Below are positions 35,872-44,045 of a stretch of DNA of 64,000 bases, in pieces. Source of the stretch: JAGVJT01 sp964471225 (GTDB taxonomy: Bacteria > Pseudomonadota > Gammaproteobacteria > Legionellales > Legionellaceae); the NCBI GenBank assembly GCA_964471225.1, contig CAYYEZ010000051.1, positions 40,861 through 104,860 of the forward strand, in the 5' to 3' direction. Every line of letters starts with the position of its first letter. The first letter of the stretch is position 1. The notes beneath the pieces are model-generated. The model searched no databases. It had not been told where the DNA came from and saw only the letters and a program-made list of their open reading frames with translations. The position numbers were made by a program, and so were the translations under genes.

Positions 35872-37011
35872 TAAGTTTTCTTGTTCTTGCTGCTTAAAAA
35901 AATCATTGAGCTGAAGAAAAACTATTTCAGAAGAGTTGCTGAGTTTCAAAAACTGTTGTTGTAAATGTGTTCTTAAAGCAAGCTTGCGCTCGTTATCTGC
36001 AATATAATCAAGAAAAGTCGCAACCATAACGTGCTCCTTCGATGGATTATGAGACATCATGCTTATGTACTCTCCAAATAATGTTGTTAAGACAGGAGAG
36101 CGTTTTACAAAATTATACTGCATGTCATGTATCGGTATTTTCCCAAACTCTAAAGCTTCCGTCAGAGACATATCTCCAGTGACTAGTGCATGATCATATC
36201 TGGAGTATTTTAGATAAGATCTAAAAACTTCTGGCGGCATAATACCTCGAATCAAGATCAAATCTGGGTGCGAAGACGTTTGAGTGATTTGACCTGTTGC
36301 ATAATCGTACTTACGTACCCGATACTTTGAGTCGATTTCTAAATGTCGTTTCCCTGGGGCAATGACAATTAGTGGTTCTTTGGCTGTATTTCGTTCTAAC
36401 AGTGTTTCTATGTATCCCTGATTCAGCGAAGAAAAATGAGATCGGCCATAACAAAAATAATAATCCCCTGTGCCGATACGATATTGGAGATTTCCAGAAA
36501 ATTGTTTTCCTAAAAGCATTGGAGAGTCAAGGAGTTGTGATTTCTCATATCTAGACATTTTCATCATACTAGATTGTAAGTGTTGATTTGACGCGTACTC
36601 TGGAACATAAAAAATACTTGGATGCTCAGAATAACGCTGATTTCCTGCCACAATTACCATCGCATCGTATTGAGTATCCCGTAAACTATAAAATTCAGTG
36701 TTGAAAAAAGGGGGGGTAGATTTAACAAAAGGTTGATCAATCCATAAATCTATTTCAAAGTTTGATACTTTTTCTTTCAATAAACAATACATGCGATGAG
36801 CGGACATCCCATCACCGTAACCGTCCGGATACGGCTCTGTATACACTAATACATGTTTTAAATTTTCGGCTCGAGAAAAAAAAGAATGCTCAGATTGAGT
36901 TTGCACTTTAGGAGAATAAAAAAACCGCATTGAGATCAATAAACATATTGCTAAAGTAGCAGAGCTTGAAATCGCTAATGTGAAAAAATAAGAACTATCA
37001 GATACTTTCAT
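35854..37011 (-). CDS. Membrane-anchored protein of unknown function, possibly GT-B-like
   Basis: 385 residues: an N-terminal hydrophobic segment (about residues 10-30) and a soluble remainder. I do not recognise a family. Two stretches hint at a two-lobed nucleotide-sugar fold: HVLVYTEPYPDGYGDGMSAHRMYCLL near residue 53, with a Gly-rich loop, and DHALVTGDMSLTEALEFGKIPIHD near residue 275, which resembles the acceptor/donor cleft of GT-B glycosyltransferases. The C-terminus is charged (FKQQEQENLEKPRP). It flanks the repeat/Ulp1-like gene and, like it, looks lineage-specific. Confidence 0.7.
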   Translation of the reverse strand: MKVSDSSYFFTLAISSSATLAICLLISMRFFYSPKVQTQSEHSFFSRAENLKHVLVYTEPYPDGYGDGMSAHRMYCLLKEKVSNFEIDLWIDQPFVKSTPPFFNTEFYSLRDTQYDAMVIVAGNQRYSEHPSIFYVPEYASNQHLQSSMMKMSRYEKSQLLDSPMLLGKQFSGNLQYRIGTGDYYFCYGRSHFSSLNQGYIETLLERNTAKEPLIVIAPGKRHLEIDSKYRVRKYDYATGQITQTSSHPDLILIRGIMPPEVFRSYLKYSRYDHALVTGDMSLTEALEFGKIPIHDMQYNFVKRSPVLTTLFGEYISMMSHNPSKEHVMVATFLDYIADNERKLALRTHLQQQFLKLSNSSEIVFLQLNDFFKQQEQENLEKPRP

Positions 37012-37146
37012 TTGGTGAAAATTAAATTTACTTGATCAAATTATAATCATAAAAAAAGATTAGTCAATATTTTTATTTTTCATATATCGTAATGTAATAC
37101 CGATAAGCAGAATTCAGCATATGTTTAAAAACCTCAAAATTTATTC

Positions 37147-37202
37147 TTGACAATGTCTAAATTGATTTTATTTATGATACAATGCTCAAAATAAAATCAA
37201 TT
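37147..37202 (+). promoter_or_regulatory. Promoter with 14-bp perfect inverted repeat
   Basis: A consensus -35 (TTGACA 37147-37152) is followed by an inverted repeat with 14-bp arms (37160-37173 and 37189-37202). TATGAT at 37173-37178 falls at the start of the 15-nt loop, though its spacing from the TTGACA (20 bp) is long. This looks like an operator overlapping the promoter of the 37217/37430 transcript, or a leader stem-loop. Confidence 0.5.
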
Positions 37203-37216
37203 CAGGCAGGTGTATC

Positions 37217-37402
37217 TTGAGAAAACTATTTGAAGAGGCTAAAAATATCGTTTTTACGATTAAATTTAATCGAGAAGCGCATCAAGAAGTTCAGCGAGAA
37301 GTTCATCGAGACAAAGCTAATGCTTTAATTGTTAATTTAAATCAAGAAACAAGAAGAAATATTTCTAAAGACGAAAGATTTCGTGGCATTTCTAAAGTAT
37401 AG
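37217..37402 (+). CDS. Small charged protein, unknown
   Basis: 61 residues, TTG start with AGGCAGG (37204-37210) upstream. Sequence is highly charged and predicted helical (NREAHQEVQREVHRDKANA). No family recognised. It lies 27 bp upstream of the large repeat protein and downstream of the palindromic promoter, so it may be a leader gene co-transcribed with it. Real coding status is uncertain because of its size and start codon. Confidence 0.5.
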   Translation: MRKLFEEAKNIVFTIKFNREAHQEVQREVHRDKANALIVNLNQETRRNISKDERFRGISKV

Positions 37403-37429
37403 CTATGTTTTTTCTTATATAATTTAGGC

Positions 37430-40400
37430 GTGATTTTTCAAAATACTTCTGTTATAGCGCCCATTTCATCGGTATTAATTTGTGATGTTTTGTCCAAGCT
37501 TAGTTTTTCAGAGCACAGGGATGCAAAAAGTATTTCAAATGCAATCTATGGTATAGGTCTGATTGCGAAAGCAGGTCGATTAGAGGGGAGGATCGAGCTT
37601 TCATTTTTTCATGTTCTTTTGAATTTTCTCACAAGCAGTAGGCCAGAAGCTCAAGCCATATCGAGTACGTTGTATGGCTTAGGTGAGTTGGCTAAGTCCG
37701 GTCGATTGGATGGGGTAATCGATATTTCATTGTTTCAGAGTCTTTTGGGTTTGCTTGAGAGGAGTAGACCGCAAGCTCTACATATCTCAAATACTGTGTA
37801 CGGCTTGGGTGAGATAGGGAAATCAGGTCGACTGGATGGGGTAATCGATATTTCATTGTTTCAGAGTCTTTGGAGTTTGCTTGCGAGGAGTGCACCAGAA
37901 CCTAAACATATATTAACTCTGCTTTATGGCTTGGGCGAGTTAGGCAAATCTGGTCGATTGGTTGGAAAAGTTGATATCGCATCCTTTCAAGGTTTTTTGA
38001 GTTTGATTGTAACGAGTAAGCAAGATTTTCAAGCGGTATCGAATACGCTGTATGGCTTGGGTGAGTTAGGGAAATCAGGTCGACTTGACGGGGTAATCGA
38101 TATTTCATTGTTTCAGAGTCTTTTGGATTTGCTTGCGACGAGTGCGTCAGAGCCTCAAAACATATCAAATACGGTGTATGGTTTGGGTGAGTTAGGCAAA
38201 TCTGGTCGATTGATTGGAAAAATCGATATTTCATTGTTTCAGCGTCTTTTGGATTTGCTTGCAGCGAGAGGACCGAGTGTTCAGAGTATATCAAATACGG
38301 TATATGGTTTGGGTGAGTTAGGCAAATCCGGTCAATTGGTTGGAAAAATCGATATTGCATCGTTCGAGGCCCTTTTGGATTTGCTTGCAGCCAGAGGACC
38401 GCGCACTCAGGACGTCTCAAATACGTTGTATGGATTAGGTCAGTTAGCAAAATTTGGAAAGCTACGTGGTCAGATTGAGGGTGCAAGGCTTGACTCATTT
38501 TTTGAAAAAGTAGATTTAGATGGTTTCCATAACATTGATTTAGAGCAAACGTTATTGGGTTTATCTGAGCTTCGATTTTCAGGTTCAGGTGTTATCAATA
38601 AACTTTTTAGGTTATTACTGAGTCGCTCTTATGTGCACCCTGGAGAATGCATTACGATATTACACTTTTACACGAATCTTTCTCGAGATAATGTGATAAA
38701 GGAAGGATATTTCGAACGTTTATGTTCGTATATGGATGCTTATCGATTTGATCAATTTAGTGCGACTCAGCAACAGCGTCTTAGAGAAATTTTATCAGTT
38801 TTAGATGAGCATCACCGCATTCGTCTTGAGGTGTGTCTTGGTCTTGGGACAACAGCGATATCTGCTAATGATGCTGAAGTGCTTCCTGATGAATCAATGA
38901 TAGAAGAGGATGCGGTAGGGCCCGCGCCCTCACGTGCTCCAGAAGGGGCTCGCATAATTTATCGCACTAATGCATCAAGAGCACCTGTTCCTGACACCTA
39001 TCAGACTGAAAAAGAGCGTAGTCAGATTTTTAATGCGATTGCGAATGAAGATTTAAGAGCGTTAGAGAAACTCTTAGGGATTAGTGCGCCTACCCCAAGT
39101 CATCAACAGGTCAAGTCAAAGGAACCTCGGTTTTCTTTTATGGGTGTGACGCGAGAAGAAGTTGCGAGACGAGAGGGTTCTCGGGTTGATATCGATAATA
39201 AGAGAACGGCGAATCGTTTGGTGAGTCATTTTTTAGAGCGCACAGAGCCAGAGGCCTTAAAATATTTGATAGCGCATTCTCGTCATGATTATTTTGAGCG
39301 AATGTTGCGCGCGTGTAGCAAGCACGAACAATATCAGTTTGCGATTAGGAAAGCTCTGCATCTTATTTTATTGCATCTTCCATCAAAAGAGCTGGATGCA
39401 ATGATCTCAGATTTGATTGTTTTGGGCTTTTATCGAGACCATCGTGCGACGTTGTCGCTGATAGATGGGTTGCAGTTAAGAAGACTATCGCATTCTGACG
39501 AGTCTTTATTGCTTCATACTCGTCAAGAAGAGCTGATGCATGAGGCGATACGCCATCATGAACAGCATCATCCGCATGTGACCGAGACGCTGATGGGTTA
39601 TCGCACGTCGTTATCAACACATCCTGAAGAGATGGCCGCATTTACTGAGATCAGGAATGAATTGCTCGAGGCGCAAGTTTCTTTAGCACCGGTTTCAGAG
39701 ATAGCACCCGTTGTGCGTGAGCCAGCTGTTGTGCGACAAGCCCCTGTTTTTGTCGAACAGTCATTGATGCAGGCCAACGAGGAAGCAAATATGAACGCAT
39801 GTTACAGCGCAGAGACCGTTCAAAAATTGTTGAGTTTAAAATTAGATTACATGGGTGGTGAGAGGGATATCGCTCTTTTTGCGCCGCTAGACTACGCAGA
39901 GGTGCCAGAGGGCGGGGTGATTTTGACGCGCTTACTTGAACATTTAGGAAACCAAGAAGAGGTTGCGTCAACGGAAATGCTTTTACCAATTTGCATTTCT
40001 AATGATTGGGTGGGTTTACGGCTGATAGTCAATGAAGCAGAATCAGCGGTTGAGTGCACTTACTACGATAGTCTGTCTAGTGAACCTTATAAAGATGTTG
40101 TGGGCTCTGCGGCGGTCAATGCGGTGAAAGAAGTTTATGCTGGATTTTCTGTTTCTTTTAGGGTGCATAGTCGTTATAAGCAGCAAGATGGGTCGAGTTG
40201 TGGTGCGTATTTGATAGAAAATATGATGCACGATTTGCGACCTTCTGTGATTTCTAAAAAGTGTGATGCAGAACTTTTTAGAAATGCTCATCTTAGGTTT
40301 TTACGGGAGCGTGATCCTATATATTACGATAAACATCTTCAAATGGCGCAAGCTAATGCAAATGCTTCAATATCGGGAAGCTCTAGCGGACAAAGGCCGA

Positions 40401-40513
40401 TATCTCTTGTAAGCGCGTCATTGTTTCGTAGCAAGGGAGTAAAGCGAGCTCATCAGGAGGCTTTTGATTCTGCTCAGCAGACCGATCGGCAATATAGAAA
40501 AGGGCTAGGTTAG
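37430..40513 (+). CDS. Octotricopeptide-like repeat protein with C-terminal Ulp1/C48-like domain
   Basis: 1027 residues, GTG start. Residues about 35-370 are eight tandem 42-residue helical repeats of the pattern ISNTLYGLGELGKSGRL plus a ninth decayed copy; the SNT-W/Y-GL--L-K-G signature resembles OPR/RAP-type RNA-binding repeats of organelles and protists. Residues about 480-760 are charged and helical. Residues about 795-980 resemble CE-clan cysteine proteases: NDWVGLRLIV, YYDSL (D880), and QQDGSSCGAYLIENM (Gln and nucleophile C924). The histidine of the usual H-W motif is Asp (D859), so activity is doubtful. Probable effector acting on host ubiquitin-like conjugates or RNA; inference. Confidence 0.75.
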   Translation: MIFQNTSVIAPISSVLICDVLSKLSFSEHRDAKSISNAIYGIGLIAKAGRLEGRIELSFFHVLLNFLTSSRPEAQAISSTLYGLGELAKSGRLDGVIDISLFQSLLGLLERSRPQALHISNTVYGLGEIGKSGRLDGVIDISLFQSLWSLLARSAPEPKHILTLLYGLGELGKSGRLVGKVDIASFQGFLSLIVTSKQDFQAVSNTLYGLGELGKSGRLDGVIDISLFQSLLDLLATSASEPQNISNTVYGLGELGKSGRLIGKIDISLFQRLLDLLAARGPSVQSISNTVYGLGELGKSGQLVGKIDIASFEALLDLLAARGPRTQDVSNTLYGLGQLAKFGKLRGQIEGARLDSFFEKVDLDGFHNIDLEQTLLGLSELRFSGSGVINKLFRLLLSRSYVHPGECITILHFYTNLSRDNVIKEGYFERLCSYMDAYRFDQFSATQQQRLREILSVLDEHHRIRLEVCLGLGTTAISANDAEVLPDESMIEEDAVGPAPSRAPEGARIIYRTNASRAPVPDTYQTEKERSQIFNAIANEDLRALEKLLGISAPTPSHQQVKSKEPRFSFMGVTREEVARREGSRVDIDNKRTANRLVSHFLERTEPEALKYLIAHSRHDYFERMLRACSKHEQYQFAIRKALHLILLHLPSKELDAMISDLIVLGFYRDHRATLSLIDGLQLRRLSHSDESLLLHTRQEELMHEAIRHHEQHHPHVTETLMGYRTSLSTHPEEMAAFTEIRNELLEAQVSLAPVSEIAPVVREPAVVRQAPVFVEQSLMQANEEANMNACYSAETVQKLLSLKLDYMGGERDIALFAPLDYAEVPEGGVILTRLLEHLGNQEEVASTEMLLPICISNDWVGLRLIVNEAESAVECTYYDSLSSEPYKDVVGSAAVNAVKEVYAGFSVSFRVHSRYKQQDGSSCGAYLIENMMHDLRPSVISKKCDAELFRNAHLRFLRERDPIYYDKHLQMAQANANASISGSSSGQRPISLVSASLFRSKGVKRAHQEAFDSAQQTDRQYRKGLG
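37532..38539 (+). repeat. Eight 126-bp tandem coding repeats
   Basis: In-frame tandem units of 126 bp within the 37430 gene, highly similar at DNA level in the middle copies (shared stretches such as GGCTTGGGTGAGTTAG and TTTCATTGTTTCAGAGTC), more divergent at both ends. The pattern suggests recent expansion by recombination. Confidence 0.9.
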
Positions 40514-40606
40514 GAGTTGTTGATGACAACAGAGCCGATTTTTGGTTGTGATGATTAAATAAGTCAATTTTATTTTATGCTTTAAATGGTATCTCTCCAG
40601 CACGTC

Positions 40607-40637
40607 ATCCTTCAAACGGTGTAGCTGTTTGAAGGAT
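40607..40637. repeat. Palindrome between convergent genes
   Basis: Perfect 11-bp arms (ATCCTTCAAAC 40607-40617, GTTTGAAGGAT 40627-40637) around a 9-nt loop, between the stops at 40513 and 40648. No T tract on either strand. It may act as a bidirectional transcription barrier or be a REP-like element unrelated in sequence to the one at 20062. Confidence 0.65.
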
Positions 40638-40647
40638 CTCCTGAGTG

Positions 40648-42249
40648 CTATATCTCCCACGGTTTTTTGAATGGGTTGGGTTTAGGCGCTGCTGTTGGAT
40701 CATTTTTCGCATCTTCTACGCGTTGCTCTGGTGTACTGTTGACTCGTTTATCAATGTTCAGCGTTGTTTTATTAAATGCAACCAACATGGAGAGTAATGA
40801 CGGTGAGACAGGAGCGCCGGGGATCAGTTCTTTGGGTCTTGCTTTGAGCTCTTCTACTAATTTTGAGCGCTCAATCGCGGCCATGCGTGAGATTTGTTGT
40901 TGTGATAAAACCTGTGGCTGTGTTTGTTGGGTACAACGCAATCGACACATTTCAAGTTTCAGCATGAGCTGTGGCTGACTTGCGAGGTCAATCCTTGGTA
41001 AGCGTGTGGCTGTAGGATTTAAAATATCTTTTGGTAATGGAGGGCGCGCAGCGGGTTTTGGTTCTGGCGGTCTTTGTATTCTTGAAAAACTTGCTTTAGG
41101 TGTTGGGCGAAGTTGTAATGTAGATTCTGCTCGCTCTGATTCAGCTGCCTGACTACGATTTAATAGTTGAGTGAGTGAAATAATTGAGTTATCAAGTGCA
41201 TTCAGTCGTGTTTGAAAGAAGCTAATTTTATCACGTTCAAAATCAATTTTATTGATGAGACTCTTTCTTCTTTCTTCTAAAATTACTTGCTGAACTCGAT
41301 CGTCTTCCTCTGTTCTTAAACGTGTTCTTTCAAGTCTGGGTTTTAATGTGAGGTAAGTCTGCGCTGCTTTTTCTCGTTCCTCTAAAGAAAGTTCATCAAA
41401 AGATGTTTGCTTATTGATTACATATAAGACACCATTTTTTTGAACAATGGCTTGTTCAGGTGCGAGCGCACTTCTAAAGTCATACCAAATATTGACTTGT
41501 TGCTGGTAGCTATCGAGACGCTTCCAACCCTCAATAAATGACGGATCTATCTCGTCTGGTGTCATACTTTGAAGTATAGTTATTTCTTGTTGATAAGCGC
41601 TTGCAGCTTCGTTCATTCTAGCTTCAAGATATGCTGCATCAACCAAATCGCCTTCTTTGAAGGTATAAAGTTCATCATCGATTTCTTGTTGAATCCGTCT
41701 TTTTGTGTGTAGTAATGAAATACTTTCTTCAATCGCAAGAAACTCATGATCTAATGCGTCTACCTCACTGGTTGTGAACGACATTTCTTTTAAAAGTGCT
41801 TCTCTAGCTTTTTCATAGTGAGTGAGTGTTTCCTCGAGAGAGAGAGGGGCTTCAACCTGATGCGCTTGAGTTGCTTCGGGTTTGAGATGACGATGTAACA
41901 TTCGAGTCTGTTGTTCATTTTCTTCAATACGATGAATATATTGTCGCGCCTTCTCTTCATCATGCTCTAAGCTTAGTATGAAGTAGGCTAGGTGCTGTTT
42001 TTTTTGTAATTCAAGATTTTGTAAAAACATAGCCAGGTCTTGCGCAGCCAGCTCTCGTTGAATCGCTTGGTTTAAGCAAGCTTGAGTCAACTTTCCTCCT
42101 GGAGACTGCATAAATTTCACAGCATCGATAGCGCTTTTTACTCCAAATCGACTGAGAAGCTCATTGATTGCGGCCTCATGAGGCGGTTTTTGTACAGGGG
42201 TGAGAGAAGCAAACCAGTGATCAAAAGGAAGCGATAGAGTATGTTGCAT
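40648..42249 (-). CDS. Large coiled-coil protein, unknown
   Basis: 533 residues without signal peptide or membrane segment. Residues about 60-180 and 285-365 are long charged helices with heptad character; residues about 380-420 are a Pro/Arg-rich linker (PPEPKPAARPPLPK), and the C-terminus is again Pro/Lys-rich (PTAAPKPNPFKKPW). No family recognised. Coiled coil plus proline-rich linkers and position next to the repeat/Ulp1-like gene fit a type IVB effector candidate, without direct evidence. Confidence 0.78.
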   Translation of the reverse strand: MQHTLSLPFDHWFASLTPVQKPPHEAAINELLSRFGVKSAIDAVKFMQSPGGKLTQACLNQAIQRELAAQDLAMFLQNLELQKKQHLAYFILSLEHDEEKARQYIHRIEENEQQTRMLHRHLKPEATQAHQVEAPLSLEETLTHYEKAREALLKEMSFTTSEVDALDHEFLAIEESISLLHTKRRIQQEIDDELYTFKEGDLVDAAYLEARMNEAASAYQQEITILQSMTPDEIDPSFIEGWKRLDSYQQQVNIWYDFRSALAPEQAIVQKNGVLYVINKQTSFDELSLEEREKAAQTYLTLKPRLERTRLRTEEDDRVQQVILEERRKSLINKIDFERDKISFFQTRLNALDNSIISLTQLLNRSQAAESERAESTLQLRPTPKASFSRIQRPPEPKPAARPPLPKDILNPTATRLPRIDLASQPQLMLKLEMCRLRCTQQTQPQVLSQQQISRMAAIERSKLVEELKARPKELIPGAPVSPSLLSMLVAFNKTTLNIDKRVNSTPEQRVEDAKNDPTAAPKPNPFKKPWEI

Positions 42250-42389
42250 GTCAGTATGCCTTGTAGGAATTGCAGTAATTATATACCTAGCTCTTGATAA
42301 ATCCTAATTTTTGAGTCGATATAAGATTCTAGTTCAATTTATCCTGATAAAAGATTGGTATGTCGGCTGATTTGCGTTAAAATGGCAGT

Positions 42390-43295
42390 ATGCCTGAAAA
42401 TAATATACCTTCTAATACTTACTGTGGTTATGTCGCAATTGTCGGTAGACCGAATGTAGGAAAGTCTACTTTGCTGAATCGTATTTTGCAGCAAAAGCTT
42501 TGCATTACTTCTAAAAAGCCGCAAACAACGCGCCATACAGTATTAGGAATACAAACTACAGAGACTCATCAGACGATCTACGTTGATACTCCTGGTCTTC
42601 ATCTTGGAGAAAAAAAAGCGCTTAATTATCTGATGAATAAAGCTTCTAAGCGTGTTCTGCATGATGTTGATGTTGTTTTGGTGGTTGTTGATGCAACGCG
42701 TATCACGTCTGAAGATGAATACGTCTTCAGCTTGTTGACTCACCTTAAAGTGCCCTGTTTACTCGTTATCAATAAAGTCGATGCGTTGCGAGATAAGGGG
42801 CAGTTATTACCGTTGATCGAGCGCTTGCAGCAATATCATCCATTCGATGCGATTGTGCCTATTTCTGCAAAAACAGGGAAACAAGTTACACATCTTGAAG
42901 AAATGATTCAGCCTTTGTTACCAGAGGGGCCTCATTTATTTGAAGAAGATCAACTCACAGATCGCCCCATTCGATTTTTGTGTGCAGAGTTATTACGTGA
43001 AAAGATATTTCGATTGTGTGGGCAAGAGTTACCTTACTCAACTTCTGTTGAAATTGAGTCTTATAAAGACGAAGGTGATTTAGTCCATATGCACGCATTA
43101 ATTTGGGTTGAAAAAGAAAGCCACAAGCGCATGATTATCGGAAATAAAGGCGAGAAGCTAAAAGCGATTGCTAGTGGCGCTCGTTTAGACATAGAAAAAT
43201 TGATTGATAAAAAGGTGTTTCTGCAGTGTTGGTGCAAGGTAAAATCAGGCTGGTCTGAGGATGAGGGTGCATTGAGGCAATTAGGATACGACTAG
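42390..43295 (+). CDS. era: GTPase Era
   Basis: 301-residue ribosome assembly GTPase that binds the 16S rRNA 3' end. G1 GRPNVGKSTLLN, G2 TTRHTV, G3 VDTPGLH, G4 NKVD and the C-terminal KH domain (IIGNKGEKLKAIASGARLDIEKL) are intact. recO follows 2 bp after the stop. The usual upstream rnc (RNase III) is not here; a coiled-coil gene occupies the position. Confidence 0.96.
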   Translation: MPENNIPSNTYCGYVAIVGRPNVGKSTLLNRILQQKLCITSKKPQTTRHTVLGIQTTETHQTIYVDTPGLHLGEKKALNYLMNKASKRVLHDVDVVLVVVDATRITSEDEYVFSLLTHLKVPCLLVINKVDALRDKGQLLPLIERLQQYHPFDAIVPISAKTGKQVTHLEEMIQPLLPEGPHLFEEDQLTDRPIRFLCAELLREKIFRLCGQELPYSTSVEIESYKDEGDLVHMHALIWVEKESHKRMIIGNKGEKLKAIASGARLDIEKLIDKKVFLQCWCKVKSGWSEDEGALRQLGYD

Positions 43296-43297
43296 TT

Positions 43298-43990
43298 ATG
43301 TCAACATCACCTGAAACTCTGTTAGCTTTTGTATTACATCGGCGAGCAGTCGGTGAGACTAGTATGCAGGTGACATTTTTTACCCGCGAAAAAGGGCTTA
43401 TCCGTGCACGTGCACGAGGTGGTCGAAAACAGTCGAAGCAAGCAGTGCTAGCACCTTTTATGCCCTTATGGTTGTATCTCGATGGACATCCTTCGGGTTA
43501 TTATGTAAAAGATGTTCAAATTCAAGCGTGCTGGGGGGCGTTGCCTCATTTAGCCGCGGTGCCAGGGCTATATCTCAATGAGTTGCTATATCGATTTTTG
43601 CATCCTGAAGAAGAAGATCACGCTTTATTTACATTATATGAGAAGACGATTCAGCGTTTAATGACGGTCCAATCTCAATATGATGTCGAAGCTATCTTAC
43701 GCCAATTTGAGTGGCATCTTTTAGCGCTTCTAGGTCATTTGGTATCGTTTACGTATGAAGCTTACCAAGAGCAACCTATTCAAAAAGAGCGGCATTATGA
43801 GCTTCATCCTGCGACAGGATTTGTCTTATCATCTTCTGGTTTTTTAGGGCAAGAAATTCTTGCGATGGCTGAAGGCTTGTGGGAGGACGCGGCTGTTTTA
43901 AAAACAGCAAAGCGCGTCATGCGTTGTTTGATTTTTGACGCGCTGAATGGTGCACCAATCCACACACGCGAGCTTTATGCTGGCAGATAG
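43298..43990 (+). CDS. recO: DNA repair protein RecO
   Basis: 230 residues; annealing factor that helps load RecA in the RecFOR pathway. The N-terminal OB fold shows LAFVLHRRAVGETSMQVTFFTREKGLIRARARGGRK, and the helical C-terminal part has GLYLNELLYRFLHPEEEDHALF. The zinc-finger cysteines found in some RecO proteins are absent, as usual in gammaproteobacteria. Directly follows era, a widespread arrangement. Confidence 0.93.
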   Translation: MSTSPETLLAFVLHRRAVGETSMQVTFFTREKGLIRARARGGRKQSKQAVLAPFMPLWLYLDGHPSGYYVKDVQIQACWGALPHLAAVPGLYLNELLYRFLHPEEEDHALFTLYEKTIQRLMTVQSQYDVEAILRQFEWHLLALLGHLVSFTYEAYQEQPIQKERHYELHPATGFVLSSSGFLGQEILAMAEGLWEDAAVLKTAKRVMRCLIFDALNGAPIHTRELYAGR

Positions 43991-44045
43991 TGAGAGTTGC
44001 TGCTACGATTAAATTAAAGCATTTTATAAGAAAAATAGGGTGGTT

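Noticed and set aside
37902..38498. 198-codon minus-strand ORF within the repeat gene, with its own internal repeats
   Set aside because: It is the antisense of the 126-bp coding repeats; the repetition in DNA keeps the opposite frame open. The plus-strand frame covers all of it and carries the domain sequence.
37532..38539. Regular repeats considered as a CRISPR array
   Set aside because: Period is 126 bp, repeats are in frame and there are no unique spacers between short identical repeats.
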